Shown: positions 33,954 to 43,508, numbered from the stretch's first letter. The stretch is 64,000 nt of DNA from Acidipropionibacterium acidipropionici (GCF_001441165.1 NZ_CP013126.1:1-64000), one strand, 5' to 3'. Numbers and translations are program-made. Notes: a model not told the origin generated them from the sequence alone.

Positions 33954-35618
33954 TTACTTGCTGTAGATGTGCTCCATGTAACCCTCGATCTCCTCCAGCG
34001 AGCGTCCGGAGGTCTCGGGCATGATCTTGAGCAGGACCACACCGATGATGAGGTTGAGCACCCCGTAGATCGTGTACGTGAGCCCACCGCCGAATCCCGA
34101 CATCATGGACGGGAAGGTGAAGGTGATGATCGCATTGACGGTCCACATGAAGAAGATCGCCGTGCCGTTCATCACCCCGCGGTACCGGGAGGGGAACATC
34201 TCGCCGAGCATCGTCCACACCACGGTGCCGTTGGTGGACTGCACGATGAGCATGAAGACCGCCATGAGGCCCAGGATGAGGAAGGGCGCCCAGGTGGGCG
34301 GTGTGGTGCCGTCGGCAATATGAGGGGCGATGGTGAACTGGAAGGTGGCGGCGATCCCCAGCAGGGCCACACCAGCTCCGAAGATGTCGAAGATCAGCAG
34401 CTGACGGCGGCGGAACTTGAGGATGAGCCACAGGCCGAGCGCCGATCCCGCCACCGACATGACGCCGTTGGCCACCTGCGCGGTGATGGAGGCCGAGGTG
34501 TTCATCCCCGCGTACTCAAGAACCTTGGGCGCGTAGTACATGACGGTGTTGACGCCGGTCGTCTGGTTGACGATGGCCAGGAAGATGCCCATCAGCAGGA
34601 GCTTGCGCAGCCACGGGGTCGCCCAGACCTCCTTGAAACGACCGCGTTGCTGCTCGGCAGCCTCATGGCGGCGCACGGCGATCATCTCGCTCAGTTCGGC
34701 CTCCAGCGGCCCGTCCTTCTCCGGCCTGCGGACCCGCTTCAGCGAGCCGATGGCGTCCCGGATCCGGCCTTTCACCAGGTACCAGCGCGCCGACTCCGGC
34801 ATGAGGCGGATGCCGACCCACAGGGCGATGGCGGGGATCGAGCACAGCACGAGCATCCAGCGCCAGGCGGCGCCGTTGCCGGAGTCGATGACGAGGTTGT
34901 TGATGAAGGCGTGGAACTGAGCGTCGCTGAGCGGGCCGCCCTTGCTCGCCTGGAGGGCCAGGATCGAGTCCCAGGTGTGCTGGCCGGCGGCGATCCCGTG
35001 GGGGTCGACGTTGTGGTTGGCCTCAACCGTGATCTGCGGCCCGCCGTGGGCGGCGTTGATGATCGCATTCATTGTGAAGGCCAGCAGCTGGCCGGTGACG
35101 ATCATCAGCTGGTCGACCGCCACGATCGACCCGCGGATGCGTTTCGGTGCGGTCTCGGCCAGGTACACCGGCACGGTGGCCGACGCCCCTCCGACGGCGA
35201 ATCCCAGGATGAATCGGAACGGGTACATCACGAAGACGTTGGGCGCGAAGGTGGTGCCCAGGGCGCCGATGAGGAAGACCACCGCCAGGATCGTGATGTT
35301 GTGACGCCGGCCCCACCGGTCGGACATCATGCCGCCCAGGATCGCGCCGAATGCGGCGCCGATCAGCAGGATGCCGCCGATCAGGCCCTCTTCGACCGGG
35401 TTGAGAGCCAGGCCCCCGGCCGATCCCGGCATGTACATGTACGGCAGTGCGCCGGAGATGACGCCGGTGTCGTATCCGAAGAGCAGGGAGCCGAGGGTGG
35501 CCACCGCGGCGACGGCGAAGATTCCCCGATGCTTCCCGGAGGCGGGAGTTCCGGAGATCATCTCACCGAGGTCGAGATCGCCGGTACCGCCCTCAGCGCG
35601 AATCACATGTTCTGTCAT
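33954..35618 (-). CDS. iolT: MFS sugar-porter family transporter, probable myo-inositol permease
   Basis: This 554-aa transporter has 12 predicted membrane helices. Sugar-porter signatures are LLFGYDTGVISGALPYM, DRWGRRHN (loop 2-3), PVYLAETAPKRIRG, PESARWYLVKGR and the C-terminal PETSGRSLEEIE. A roughly 70-residue insert follows TM5-6 (about residues 195-245) as a hydrophilic loop with NHNVDPHGIAAGQ, longer than usual. It sits between two inositol-type dehydrogenases, supporting inositol as substrate. Confidence 0.82.
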   Translation of the reverse strand: MTEHVIRAEGGTGDLDLGEMISGTPASGKHRGIFAVAAVATLGSLLFGYDTGVISGALPYMYMPGSAGGLALNPVEEGLIGGILLIGAAFGAILGGMMSDRWGRRHNITILAVVFLIGALGTTFAPNVFVMYPFRFILGFAVGGASATVPVYLAETAPKRIRGSIVAVDQLMIVTGQLLAFTMNAIINAAHGGPQITVEANHNVDPHGIAAGQHTWDSILALQASKGGPLSDAQFHAFINNLVIDSGNGAAWRWMLVLCSIPAIALWVGIRLMPESARWYLVKGRIRDAIGSLKRVRRPEKDGPLEAELSEMIAVRRHEAAEQQRGRFKEVWATPWLRKLLLMGIFLAIVNQTTGVNTVMYYAPKVLEYAGMNTSASITAQVANGVMSVAGSALGLWLILKFRRRQLLIFDIFGAGVALLGIAATFQFTIAPHIADGTTPPTWAPFLILGLMAVFMLIVQSTNGTVVWTMLGEMFPSRYRGVMNGTAIFFMWTVNAIITFTFPSMMSGFGGGLTYTIYGVLNLIIGVVLLKIMPETSGRSLEEIEGYMEHIYSK

Positions 35619-35627
35619 GATCTCGCC

Positions 35628-36827
35628 TCACTTGTCGTACGTCGTGGGACCGGTCACCGGCCGGACCCGGTGCCAGGCTCCGTCGGCGGCGGAAGCCACC
35701 ACGGCGTCATCGATCTCGGCGGCGGACCAGCCGTCGGCGGCCGACGGCCCGATCTGCTCACCGGCCAGTACTCCGGAGACGAATTTCGCGGCCTCGACCA
35801 CCTTCATGTCGTCGAATCCCATCGAGGTCCCGGCCCCGGGCTGGAAGCGTGCGAAGTCCGGGTGGTCGGGGCCCGCCATCACCTTGACGTAACCCTGGAG
35901 GGGGCCGTTGGAGCGCCCGATGCAGACCTCGATGTGGTTGAGGTCCTCGAAATTCCAGCGGATTGAGCCCTCGGTGCCGTAGACCTCGACGACGTACTCC
36001 GAACGGGGCCCCACACTCACCCGGGAGGCCTCCATGGTGGCCACCGCTCCCCCGGCGAACCGGGCCAGGATGGCACAGTAATCCTCGTTCTCGACCGGGC
36101 CGAGCTCGTCGGAGACCACCCAGCCGGAATGTCCGACCCCGGCCTTCAGCGGCCTGGGACGCTGGTCGATGAAGGTGTCGGTGAGCGCGGTCACCTCGGT
36201 GATCCGGTCCTTGAGCAGGTACTGGATGAGGTCCTCCCCGTGCCCCATGAGGTCCAGGACGACGCCGGCCCCGGCTCGACCCTTCTCATAGCGCCAGGTG
36301 AGTGGACCGTTCGGATCGGAGGCGTAGTCGGCGATCAGCCAGACGCGGGCATTGGTGATGCGGCCGAGCCTCCCATCGGCGATGAGTTGCCGCGCGTACT
36401 GGACGGCCGGGACGTGCCGGTAGTTGAATCCCACAGAGGTGATGAGTCCCCCGGCCTCGGCGCCGCGGGCGATGTCGGCGGACTGCTCGGCGCTGATCCC
36501 CATCGGCTTCTCGATCCAGAACGGCTTACCCGCCTCGATGGCCGCCATGGCGATCTCGTGGTGGAGGAAGTTCGGGGAGCAGATGTCCACGACGTCGACC
36601 TGCGGGTCATTGATGAGCTCCCGGTAGTCGCTCACCGCGCGCCGGAAACCGAGCACCTCAGTGGCCTGCCGCTGATTCTCCTCGAGCGGGTCGCAGCAGC
36701 TCACCAGCTCGATCTCCGCCTCGATCTCCGGGTACTTCTCCTTGAGAGCCTTGTAGGCCCTGGTGTGTAGCCGTCCCATCCAGCCGAGGGACACGACCCC
36801 CACGCCGATGGTCCTCTTGTCGTTCAT
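35628..36827 (-). CDS. Gfo/Idh/MocA oxidoreductase, second inositol-type dehydrogenase
   Basis: This ~399-aa NAD(P)-dependent dehydrogenase has a Rossmann start TIGVGVVSLGWMGRLHTRAY, catalytic-lysine motif FWIEKPMGISAEQ and substrate-site GVVLDLMGHGEDLIQYLL. It may act on scyllo-inositol or another inositol isomer, as IolX/IolW do, but substrate is not readable. I chose the ATG at 36827 because GAGGAG is five bases upstream; the longer GTG start at 36833 would overlap it. It ends 9 bases before the iolT start. Confidence 0.8.
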   Translation of the reverse strand: MNDKRTIGVGVVSLGWMGRLHTRAYKALKEKYPEIEAEIELVSCCDPLEENQRQATEVLGFRRAVSDYRELINDPQVDVVDICSPNFLHHEIAMAAIEAGKPFWIEKPMGISAEQSADIARGAEAGGLITSVGFNYRHVPAVQYARQLIADGRLGRITNARVWLIADYASDPNGPLTWRYEKGRAGAGVVLDLMGHGEDLIQYLLKDRITEVTALTDTFIDQRPRPLKAGVGHSGWVVSDELGPVENEDYCAILARFAGGAVATMEASRVSVGPRSEYVVEVYGTEGSIRWNFEDLNHIEVCIGRSNGPLQGYVKVMAGPDHPDFARFQPGAGTSMGFDDMKVVEAAKFVSGVLAGEQIGPSAADGWSAAEIDDAVVASAADGAWHRVRPVTGPTTYDK

Positions 36828-36888
36828 CGACACTCCTCATTCATTCGCTCGCCCTCCGTTGGGCGTCCCGGCGCCCCTGTGCACCGAC

Positions 36889-36960
36889 GCAAAGATCCTT
36901 ACATAGGCCGTCGTCGCCTACGTCCAGGTAAGGACATGGCGAAACGATCCGAATCTTTGC
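36889..36960. promoter_or_regulatory. Nested inverted repeats upstream of the iol dehydrogenase-transporter operon
   Basis: GCAAAGAT (36889-36896) is inverted at 36953-36960. Inside, CCTTAC (36897-36902) is inverted at 36928-36933, and TAGGC (36904-36908) at 36916-36920. The region lies between the LacI-type gene and the operon it probably controls, so paired operator half-sites or an RNA stem are possible. Confidence 0.4.
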
Positions 36961-37000
36961 CCCGCCAGCCGCAACGCTGATCGACCCCTGGACCGAAACG

Positions 37001-38053
37001 TTACGACGGTCGTCCAACGACGCCGGGGCCAAGGGCGGAGGTCGTGGTGCGAGTCACAAGCTCGGTGCCGATGATGATGACCTGCTCGTTCCCCGCTGGC
37101 ACCGGGCCCTCCTGCTCCACCCGCCGTCCCAGCAACCGGGCGGCCTGGCGCGCAAGTTCAGAGGCGTCCTGGCGGACGCTGGTGAGCCCGGTGGTCGGAT
37201 CGGATGCGACCGGTGCGTCGTCGAAACCCACGACGCTGATCTGCTCGGGCACGCCGATCCCCTGGAGACGCAGCTGCCTCACCATTGCGGAGGCGCACAT
37301 GTCGTTGAAACAGGTCACCGCGGTCGGACGAGGCCGCATCACCGCGACAGCCTGGGCCGCCGCGACCCCCGCCTCGACGGTCGATCCGCCGGGCAGCACG
37401 CGCACATGCCGCGACAGGCCCAGCCCTGTCATGGCCTCGACATAGCCCTGCTCCCTCTCGGCCGACATGGGCTGCCCTGCGCCATTGACGTGCACGATGT
37501 CGCGATGCCCCAGCCCGGCCAGCGCGGCGACGGCCGTCGCCGCACCCTGGCGGGAGTCGCAGGCGACGACGTCCACCCCACCCAGGCTCACCTGCCGGCA
37601 CAGGCTCAGGGTCGGGATCCGGGTGGCGACGTCCGCGATCTCCCGGTCGCTGAGACCCGACCCGGTGAGTACCATCGCCTGGCAGCCGTCACGCATGAGT
37701 TGAGCGACGCAGGTCTGCTCGGTGTGGTGGACGGTGGCCCCGGCCAGGATCAGGTCCAGGCCCTCGTCGGCAGCTGCGACATAGAGGGCGTCCAACAGGC
37801 TCGCCTGGAAGGACTGGGCCACCTCGTAAATGACACCGACCTGCCTGGAGTGGAAGCGACGCAGCCCGGCCGCCCGACGGTCGGGCCGCCATCCGAGCCG
37901 GTCTGCAGCATCGATCACCCGCCTCCGGGTGGCCGTCGAGACGTGGGCTCCGCCGGAGAGCGCCGCCGAGACGGTGGACGCGGACACCCCGGCCAGCCTG
38001 GCCACATCCCGGATGGTGACCTTCCTCGGTCGACGCACCGTCGGATTGTCCAT
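37001..38053 (-). CDS. LacI-family transcriptional regulator
   Basis: This 350-aa repressor has the LacI HTH: KVTIRDVARLAGVSASTVSAALSGGAHVS (residues 12-40) with the hinge ADRLGWRPDRRAAGLR. A periplasmic-binding-protein-like sensor domain follows (VGVIYEVAQSFQASLLDAL, VTCFNDMCASAMVRQLRLQG, ISVVGFDDAPVASDPTTGLTSVRQD). Position next to the inositol genes suggests it senses an inositol derivative. The inverted repeats near 33841, 36889 and 43566 are candidate targets. Confidence 0.88.
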   Translation of the reverse strand: MDNPTVRRPRKVTIRDVARLAGVSASTVSAALSGGAHVSTATRRRVIDAADRLGWRPDRRAAGLRRFHSRQVGVIYEVAQSFQASLLDALYVAAADEGLDLILAGATVHHTEQTCVAQLMRDGCQAMVLTGSGLSDREIADVATRIPTLSLCRQVSLGGVDVVACDSRQGAATAVAALAGLGHRDIVHVNGAGQPMSAEREQGYVEAMTGLGLSRHVRVLPGGSTVEAGVAAAQAVAVMRPRPTAVTCFNDMCASAMVRQLRLQGIGVPEQISVVGFDDAPVASDPTTGLTSVRQDASELARQAARLLGRRVEQEGPVPAGNEQVIIIGTELVTRTTTSALGPGVVGRPS

Positions 38054-38495
38054 GGCCTGATGCTATCGGCGGACGACCGGGGCACTTCGACGGGGCGTTC
38101 TCGCGTCACGTGCTGTGGATCGTGCAGGTGGGCCCTCCGCCCTCAGCGAAGCGATTGACCGGACACCCGGGGAATATCCCGGGGCACTCGTCAGACGCAC
38201 ACCGTCCACTTCCAAATGCCTCCGCGACACCCCTTGTCAGGGCCGGTAACGCGGCGTCACGAGGGACCGCGCAACGGCTCCGCCCACACGCCTGACATTC
38301 CGACGGGCGGTCCGCGTGCACACCTGTGCACACCCCTGCCTCGAGCGACGCCGTCGGCATGATCGGAGCCCTATACTTCTTCATGTCAGGTCAAAATGAT
38401 CTGATCCTCCTCGGGCCTCCGGGGAGCGCACGAAGCCGTGCTGGGCACGGCCTCACTGGTGTGCCTGGCACCCGTTCATGGAAGCAGGCACGCAC
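38054..38495 (+). promoter_or_regulatory. 442-bp gap between lacI-type gene and a small membrane-protein gene
   Basis: No gene is visible. It holds an inverted repeat, CCCGGG (38166-38171) and CCCGGG (38178-38183) around GAATAT, and a -10-like TATACT at 38372-38377 that could drive the 38496 gene with a leader of about 110 bases. No convincing -35 is seen. Confidence 0.4.
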
Positions 38496-38726
38496 ATGAC
38501 CGCAATCACTCTTGACAAGTCCTTCACCGAGGACCTGACCCGCGACAAGGGATTCAACACCACCGCCGCCAGCGTCATCGCGCTGGGGATCTCCCTGGTG
38601 CTGGCCATCGCCGGCATCGTCGTGAGCTCGGACCTCATGGTCATCATCGGCGGTTTCCTGGCCGTCGCCGCCGCCATCACCCTGGCCTGGAGCACCGTCG
38701 ACCTGTCCGAGGAGCCTCGGGTCTGA
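38496..38726 (+). CDS. Small two-helix membrane protein
   Basis: This 76-aa protein has two membrane helices (ASVIALGISLVLAIAGIVVS and LMVIIGGFLAVAAAITLAWS). The start MTAITLDKSFTEDLTRDKGFN is charged. I recognise no family. It is a lone + strand gene between the LacI regulator and the iolD operon; no link to inositol use is evident. The ATG at 38496 fits the -10 box at 38372 better than the upstream ATG at 38478 only weakly, so the start is uncertain. Confidence 0.6.
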   Translation: MTAITLDKSFTEDLTRDKGFNTTAASVIALGISLVLAIAGIVVSSDLMVIIGGFLAVAAAITLAWSTVDLSEEPRV

Positions 38727-38813
38727 ACCCCGGCAGAGACTCAACGGAGCGTCTCACAGCCTGCGGCTCATCCCTGAGGAGGAGCCGAGACATTATCCGC
38801 TGACTCGACCACG

Positions 38814-38845
38814 AGGGCCCGTCCGATCGATATCGGACGGGCCCT
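38814..38845. terminator. Bidirectional intrinsic terminator after iolD
   Basis: AGGGCCCGTCCGAT (38814-38827) and ATCGGACGGGCCCT (38832-38845) are perfect 14-bp arms around CGAT. It lies between the convergent 38496 gene and iolD, nine bases past the iolD stop. Confidence 0.8.
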
Positions 38846-38853
38846 CGTTCTGC

Positions 38854-40758
38854 TCAGAAGAACCGGCGCTGCTTCTTCACATCCTCGGCGTACTGGGCGT
38901 AGGCCCTCTGCGTCGACTCCAGCCTCGACTCCGATGTGACGGGGACGTCCCACCAGCCGGTGGCCGGCGGGTTGGGGCCGTAGAGATCGGTCTCGATATG
39001 GATCATCGTCGGACGGGAAGAGGCATGGGCCTTCGCATAGGCCTCGCGGAACTCCTCGATGCCGTGCACCTCAAGGACGTCCAGACCCCACGACCGCGCA
39101 TTGGCGGCGATGTCGACGGGCAGTCGCAGCGACTCATCATCCCCGCGCACGTGGCCCTTGTCGTCGTCATCGCGACGGTACTTGGTGCCGAAACGCTGCG
39201 AGCCGTGGGACTCCGACAGCGCACCGATCGACGAGTAGCCGTAGTTCTGGAGGAGCACGAAGATGACCTTCTTGCCCTCCTGGACGATGGTGGCCAGTTC
39301 CATCGGCAGCATCTGGTAGGTGCCGTCGCCCACGATCGCCACGACCTCGGACTCGGGCCGGGCCATCTTGACGCCCAGCGCCGCCGGGATCTCGTAGCCC
39401 ATGCAGGAGAAGGCGTACTCCACGTGGTACTGCACCGGCGTCTTCGCGCGCCACAGGCACTGCAGGTCGCCCGGCATGGAGCCCGCCGCGTTGATCATGA
39501 CGTCCTCGTCGCCCATCATCTCGTTGAGAGCCCCGAAGACCTCGGTCTGGGCCGGAAGAGGCCCGTGTCCCAGGTGGTAACAGGTGTCGGTGGCCTTCGC
39601 CCAGGCGTCCGCCTCGGCCCGCACCCTGGCGGTCCAGGACTCCTCGACGTGGTAACCCTCCAGGGCCCCGGCGAGCGCGGTGAGGGCCTCGCGGGCATCG
39701 GCGAGCACCGTCTCGGCGCCCTGCTTGACGGCGTCGAAGGCGGCGACGTTGATGTTGACGAAGCGCACGTCGGGGTTGCCGAAGACGGTCTGCGAACCAG
39801 TGGTGAAGTCGGAGTAGCGGGTGCCGATGCCGATGATGAGATCGGCCTCGGCGGCCAGCGCGTTCGCCGCACCGGAACCGGTGGCGCCCAGCCCGCCGAC
39901 AGCGGCCGGGTGGTCCCAGTTGATGGCTCCCTTGCCGGCCTGGGTGTCGGAGACCGGGATGCCGGTCCGGGTGGCCAGGTCTCGCAGCTCCTGGGAGGCC
40001 TGCGAGTAGATGGTGCCGCCACCGGAGACGATGAGCGGCTTCCTGGAGGCCTTGACGGCCTCGACCGCGCGGGCCAGGGCCGAGGGGGCCGGGACCTGGC
40101 GGTCCATGTGCCAGACCTTCTTGGCGAAGAAGGACGCCGGCCAGTCGTAGACCTCGGCCTGGACGTCCTCGGGCAGGCACACGACGGCCGCACCGGTCTC
40201 GACGGGATCGGTGAGGACCCTCATGGCGCCGGGCAGGGAGACCATCAGCTGCTCGGGGCGGTTGACCCGGTCCCAGAACTTCGAGACGGGCTTGAAGGCG
40301 TCATTGCAGCTGATGTCGGGATCGGAGGCGTCCTCCAGCTGCTGGAGCACCGGGTTCGGGGCCCGGTTGGCGAAGATGTCGGAGGGGAACAGCAGCACCG
40401 GGATGCGGTTGGTGGTGGCCAGCGCGGCGCCGGTCACCATGTTGAGCGAGCCCGGCCCGATGGAGGCCGTGGCGGCCAGCGTCTGGAGGCGGTCCTTGGT
40501 GCGGGCGTAGGCGGTGGCGGCGTGCACGATGCCCTGCTCGTTGCGGCCGTGCCAGTACTCGAGGCGATCCTCCCCCTCGGCCGGGTCCACCTCGTTCTGG
40601 AGGAGGGCCTGGCCCAGGCCGGCCACATTGCCGTGGCCGAAGATGCCGAACATGCCGGGGATGAACCGCTGCTCGACGCCGTCGCGCTCGGTGTACTGCC
40701 GGGTGAGGTATCGGACGACAGCCTGTCCGACGCTCAACCTGATGGTGGTCTCAGCCAT
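38854..40758 (-). CDS. iolD: 3D-(3,5/4)-trihydroxycyclohexane-1,2-dione hydrolase
   Basis: This 634-aa ThDP enzyme opens the inositol ring. It has the three-domain layout of the acetolactate-synthase superfamily. GMFGIFGHGNVAGLGQAL with the catalytic glutamate region (RNEQGIVHAATAYA) is at the N-terminus. The ThDP-binding motif VVAIVGDGTYQMLPMEL runs to LLQNYGYSSIG (GDGx~26NN-like) in the C-terminal domain. Length equals the family norm. It is the last gene of the iolC-aldolase-iolB-iolD operon, four bases after iolB. Confidence 0.93.
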   Translation of the reverse strand: MAETTIRLSVGQAVVRYLTRQYTERDGVEQRFIPGMFGIFGHGNVAGLGQALLQNEVDPAEGEDRLEYWHGRNEQGIVHAATAYARTKDRLQTLAATASIGPGSLNMVTGAALATTNRIPVLLFPSDIFANRAPNPVLQQLEDASDPDISCNDAFKPVSKFWDRVNRPEQLMVSLPGAMRVLTDPVETGAAVVCLPEDVQAEVYDWPASFFAKKVWHMDRQVPAPSALARAVEAVKASRKPLIVSGGGTIYSQASQELRDLATRTGIPVSDTQAGKGAINWDHPAAVGGLGATGSGAANALAAEADLIIGIGTRYSDFTTGSQTVFGNPDVRFVNINVAAFDAVKQGAETVLADAREALTALAGALEGYHVEESWTARVRAEADAWAKATDTCYHLGHGPLPAQTEVFGALNEMMGDEDVMINAAGSMPGDLQCLWRAKTPVQYHVEYAFSCMGYEIPAALGVKMARPESEVVAIVGDGTYQMLPMELATIVQEGKKVIFVLLQNYGYSSIGALSESHGSQRFGTKYRRDDDDKGHVRGDDESLRLPVDIAANARSWGLDVLEVHGIEEFREAYAKAHASSRPTMIHIETDLYGPNPPATGWWDVPVTSESRLESTQRAYAQYAEDVKKQRRFF

Positions 40759-40761
40759 CTC

Positions 40762-41637
40762 TCAGGCCTCCTTCTTCTTGTCAACCTGGTAGGGAAGACG
40801 AGGATCCATCTTCCCGTCCGCGAATGTGTCGCGGAGCCAGCCGTACTGCGGGTCGTCGACGGACTTCCACTCCGCTCCCCCGGGCCCGGCCATCACATTG
40901 AGGTAGTAGAGGTCGTAACCGGGAGCGGCCGCGCACGGTCCGTGCCAGCCGTGGGGCACCAGGGCGACGTCGCCGGTGCCGATCTTCGCGGCCACGCTGA
41001 TCGGGCGCTCATCGGTGCCGTAGGTGGCGTGCAGGGCCATTCCCGGCCCGTACTCGTTGCCCTTGATCTGGAAGTAGTAGATCTCCTCCAGCTCGTGCTC
41101 GTCGGGCCCCTCCTCGTCGTGCTTGTGCGGCGGGTAGGAGGACCAGCAGCCGCCCGGGGTGATCACCTCGACCACCAGCAGCCGCGAGGTGTGCAGCGCA
41201 TTGCCGACCGAGTAGTTGGAGGCCTGCCGGCACAGGTAGTCGGCGCCGCGCAGCTCGACGGTGACCTCCTCGACCGGGCAGTAGCGGGGTTCGAGGTCCT
41301 CGGCTGCCAGGGCGTAGGGCAGCGCGACCCGGCCTCCGGACACGGCGGTGACGGTGGCGGTGACGCCGCGGGGCAGGAAGAAGTAGTCGGTGATCTCGCC
41401 CCAGATGGTGTCGCGGCCGTTGAGCGTGCGGGTCGCTCCGTCGACCTCCACGGTGTAGGAGCCCTCCAGCGGCAGCACGAGGTACTCGTAGTCGCCGGTC
41501 TCCACGGTGGTGGAGGCCCCGGCGTCCAGGACGGCGACCCGGATCCCCGAGTAGGTCCAGCCGGCCTTCTGCGGCGAGACGTCGGTCTCGAACTCGTCGT
41601 GCCCCGCGGTTCCGGCGGGCAGAACGTAGTCAGTCAT
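40762..41637 (-). CDS. iolB: 5-deoxy-glucuronate isomerase
   Basis: This 291-aa bicupin isomerises 5-deoxy-D-glucuronate to 5-dehydro-2-deoxy-D-gluconate. Conserved blocks are YLVLPLEGSYTVEVDG, LEPRYCPVEEVTVELRG, the metal site YPPHKHDEEGPDEHELEEIYYFQI, and VALVPHGWHGPCAAAPGYDLYYLNVMAGP. Length is normal. It lies between the aldolase and iolD genes. Confidence 0.93.
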   Translation of the reverse strand: MTDYVLPAGTAGHDEFETDVSPQKAGWTYSGIRVAVLDAGASTTVETGDYEYLVLPLEGSYTVEVDGATRTLNGRDTIWGEITDYFFLPRGVTATVTAVSGGRVALPYALAAEDLEPRYCPVEEVTVELRGADYLCRQASNYSVGNALHTSRLLVVEVITPGGCWSSYPPHKHDEEGPDEHELEEIYYFQIKGNEYGPGMALHATYGTDERPISVAAKIGTGDVALVPHGWHGPCAAAPGYDLYYLNVMAGPGGAEWKSVDDPQYGWLRDTFADGKMDPRLPYQVDKKKEA

Positions 41638-41643
41638 GAATGA

Positions 41644-42525
41644 TCAGACCTCCAATAGCTTGACGGCGTTGTCGACGGCGGCGGCCACGTCGCCGTCGGA
41701 CGGGTAGAGCAGCGAGCGCCCGAGCACCAGCCCCTGCACCGTGGACGGCGCCAGGGCCTGGGCCCACATGCGGCGGGTGGCCTCGGCGTCGGCGGAGACC
41801 TCGCCGCCCAGCAGCAGGATGGGCATCGACGAGGCCCGCGCGACCTCCTCCATGCCCTCGACGGCGGGGAGTTTGAGCCAGGTCCAGGCGGAGTCGGCGC
41901 CGAGCCCGGCGGTCATCGCGACCGACTTGACGACGGCCTCGGTCGACAGATCGTTGACGACCCTACCGGAGGCGTCCCGGCCCGAGATGAAGGGCTCCAC
42001 CATCGCGATCCGGCCGGCTCTGGCCAGCGCGTCGACGGTGGCGGCGCAGGTGGCGACGGTCTCGGCGGTGTCGCGGTCCTCGAAGTCGTAGCGCATCAGC
42101 ATCTTGCCGCCGGTCAGATCCTGGGAGACGACCCCCTCGACGTCGTACCCGGTCATCCGGTCGTCGATCTCGAAGGAGGCCCCGGCGAATCCGCCTCGGT
42201 TCATCGAGCCGAAGACCACCTTGCCGTCGAGCACGCCGAGATTGGCGAGATCCTGGACCATGTCACTGGTGCCCAGGAAGCCGTTGACCCCGGGCCTCGA
42301 CAGGGCCGTGACGCAGCGCTCCAGGAGGGATTCGCGGTCGGCCATCGCGTACTGGTCGCTGCCGGCCCGCAGGGCACCGCGGGCCGGGTGGTCCGCGGCG
42401 ATGACCATCAGTGGCTCGCCCCCCTTCCAGTCCGACCGGGCCCGCTCGGCGACCCGGTCGGCGAAGCCCCTGGGGTCGGAGACCCGGCGCTCCACCAGCT
42501 TGTCGATCAGAGGTGTTGCGCTCAT
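41644..42525 (-). CDS. Cgl0158-type class I aldolase, probable IolJ role
   Basis: This 293-aa TIM-barrel protein has VIAADHPARGALRAG near the start, GGKMLMRYDFEDRDTAETV, AWTWLKLPAVEG with the candidate Schiff-base lysine, and ILLLGGEVSADAEATRRMW. This matches the deoxyribose-phosphate-aldolase-like Cgl0158 family found in actinobacterial iol clusters. It probably cleaves 5-dehydro-2-deoxygluconate-6-phosphate to DHAP and malonic semialdehyde. It overlaps iolC by four bases. Confidence 0.75.
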   Translation of the reverse strand: MSATPLIDKLVERRVSDPRGFADRVAERARSDWKGGEPLMVIAADHPARGALRAGSDQYAMADRESLLERCVTALSRPGVNGFLGTSDMVQDLANLGVLDGKVVFGSMNRGGFAGASFEIDDRMTGYDVEGVVSQDLTGGKMLMRYDFEDRDTAETVATCAATVDALARAGRIAMVEPFISGRDASGRVVNDLSTEAVVKSVAMTAGLGADSAWTWLKLPAVEGMEEVARASSMPILLLGGEVSADAEATRRMWAQALAPSTVQGLVLGRSLLYPSDGDVAAAVDNAVKLLEV

Positions 42526-43508
42526 CGGTGCGACTCCTTAGGGGTGATGTCGGCGTGCCTGCCCATCATGGTGAGCAGCTCGGGCTCGCTCGGCATGGCC
42601 GTGGAACACTCCAGCCGGGTGGCCACCAGGGCACCGGCGGTCGACGCCGCGCGGATGGTGTCGGCCAGCGACCAGCCCTCCAGCAGGCCGTGGCACAGGC
42701 TGCCGCCGAAGGCGTCGCCGGCACCCAGGCCGTTGGTGACCTCGATGGGGGTCGGGGGCACCTCGACCTGCTCGTGGCGGGTCATCGCCAGAGTCCCCTT
42801 GGGGCCCTGCTTCACCACGGCGATCTCGACGCCGGCTTCCAGGAGCGCCTCGGCGGCCTTCTGGGGCTCGGTCTCGCCGACCGCCACCTCGCACTCCTCA
42901 CGGTTGCCCACCGCGACGGTGACCTGTGGCAGGATCGCGGAGACGGCCTCGTGGGCCTCCTCCTTGCTCGACCAGAAGGAGGGCCGGTAGTCCAGATCCA
43001 GCACGGTGTGCCTCCGCCCGCCGCGCACCTCGAGGGCCTTGTGGTGGGCGGCCCGGCTGGGCTCCTGACACAGACCGGTGACGGTCAGCCACAGGATCTT
43101 GGCGTCCTTGACGGCCTGCTCCGGGATGTCCTCCGGGGTGATCTGGAGGTCCGGGGCCGTGGGGTACCGGTAGAAGTAGAGGGGGAAGTCGTCCGGAGGG
43201 TAGATCTCGCAGAAGGTGACGGGGGTCGGGATCTTCTCGACGGTGCCGACGTACTGGGAGAAGACTCCCAGTCGGCCCATCTCCTGGCGGCAGAAATTAC
43301 CGAAGGGGTCGTCTCCCACGGCGGTGACCACGGCCGTGGCGTGGCGCAGGCGGGCGGCGGCGACGGCGACATTGGTGGCGCTGCCGCCGAGGAACTTCCC
43401 GAAGGAGGTGACGTCCTCGAGTCCGACTCCGGTCTGGAGGGGGTAGATGTCGACGCCGATCCGTCCCATCGTCAGGACGTCGACCGGTCTGGGTCCGAAG
43501 GCAACCAT
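42522..43508 (-). CDS. iolC: 5-dehydro-2-deoxygluconokinase
   Basis: This 328-aa PfkB-family kinase phosphorylates the product of IolB. N-terminal VDVLTMGRIGVDIYPLQTG and GKFLGGSATNVAVAAARL form the sugar site. The C-terminal TNGLGAGDAFGGSLCHGLLEG holds the DTxGAGD-like anion hole and catalytic Asp. I set the start at ATG 43508, not 43541. The promoter -10 at 43546-43551 puts transcription start at about 43539, and GGAG lies seven bases before 43508. It is the first gene of the four-gene operon. Confidence 0.9.
   Translation of the reverse strand: MVAFGPRPVDVLTMGRIGVDIYPLQTGVGLEDVTSFGKFLGGSATNVAVAAARLRHATAVVTAVGDDPFGNFCRQEMGRLGVFSQYVGTVEKIPTPVTFCEIYPPDDFPLYFYRYPTAPDLQITPEDIPEQAVKDAKILWLTVTGLCQEPSRAAHHKALEVRGGRRHTVLDLDYRPSFWSSKEEAHEAVSAILPQVTVAVGNREECEVAVGETEPQKAAEALLEAGVEIAVVKQGPKGTLAMTRHEQVEVPPTPIEVTNGLGAGDAFGGSLCHGLLEGWSLADTIRAASTAGALVATRLECSTAMPSEPELLTMMGRHADITPKESHR

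Noticed and set aside
33969-35966. 665-codon open frame on the + strand across the iolT gene
   Set aside because: Antisense shadow of a clear 12-helix transporter; composition is His/Asp/Gly/Arg-rich with no motif.
38998-41643. 881-codon open frame on the + strand across iolD and iolB
   Set aside because: It is antisense to well-supported enzymes, has biased low-complexity composition (Gly/Asp/Val/Arg) and no domain. It reflects high third-position GC.
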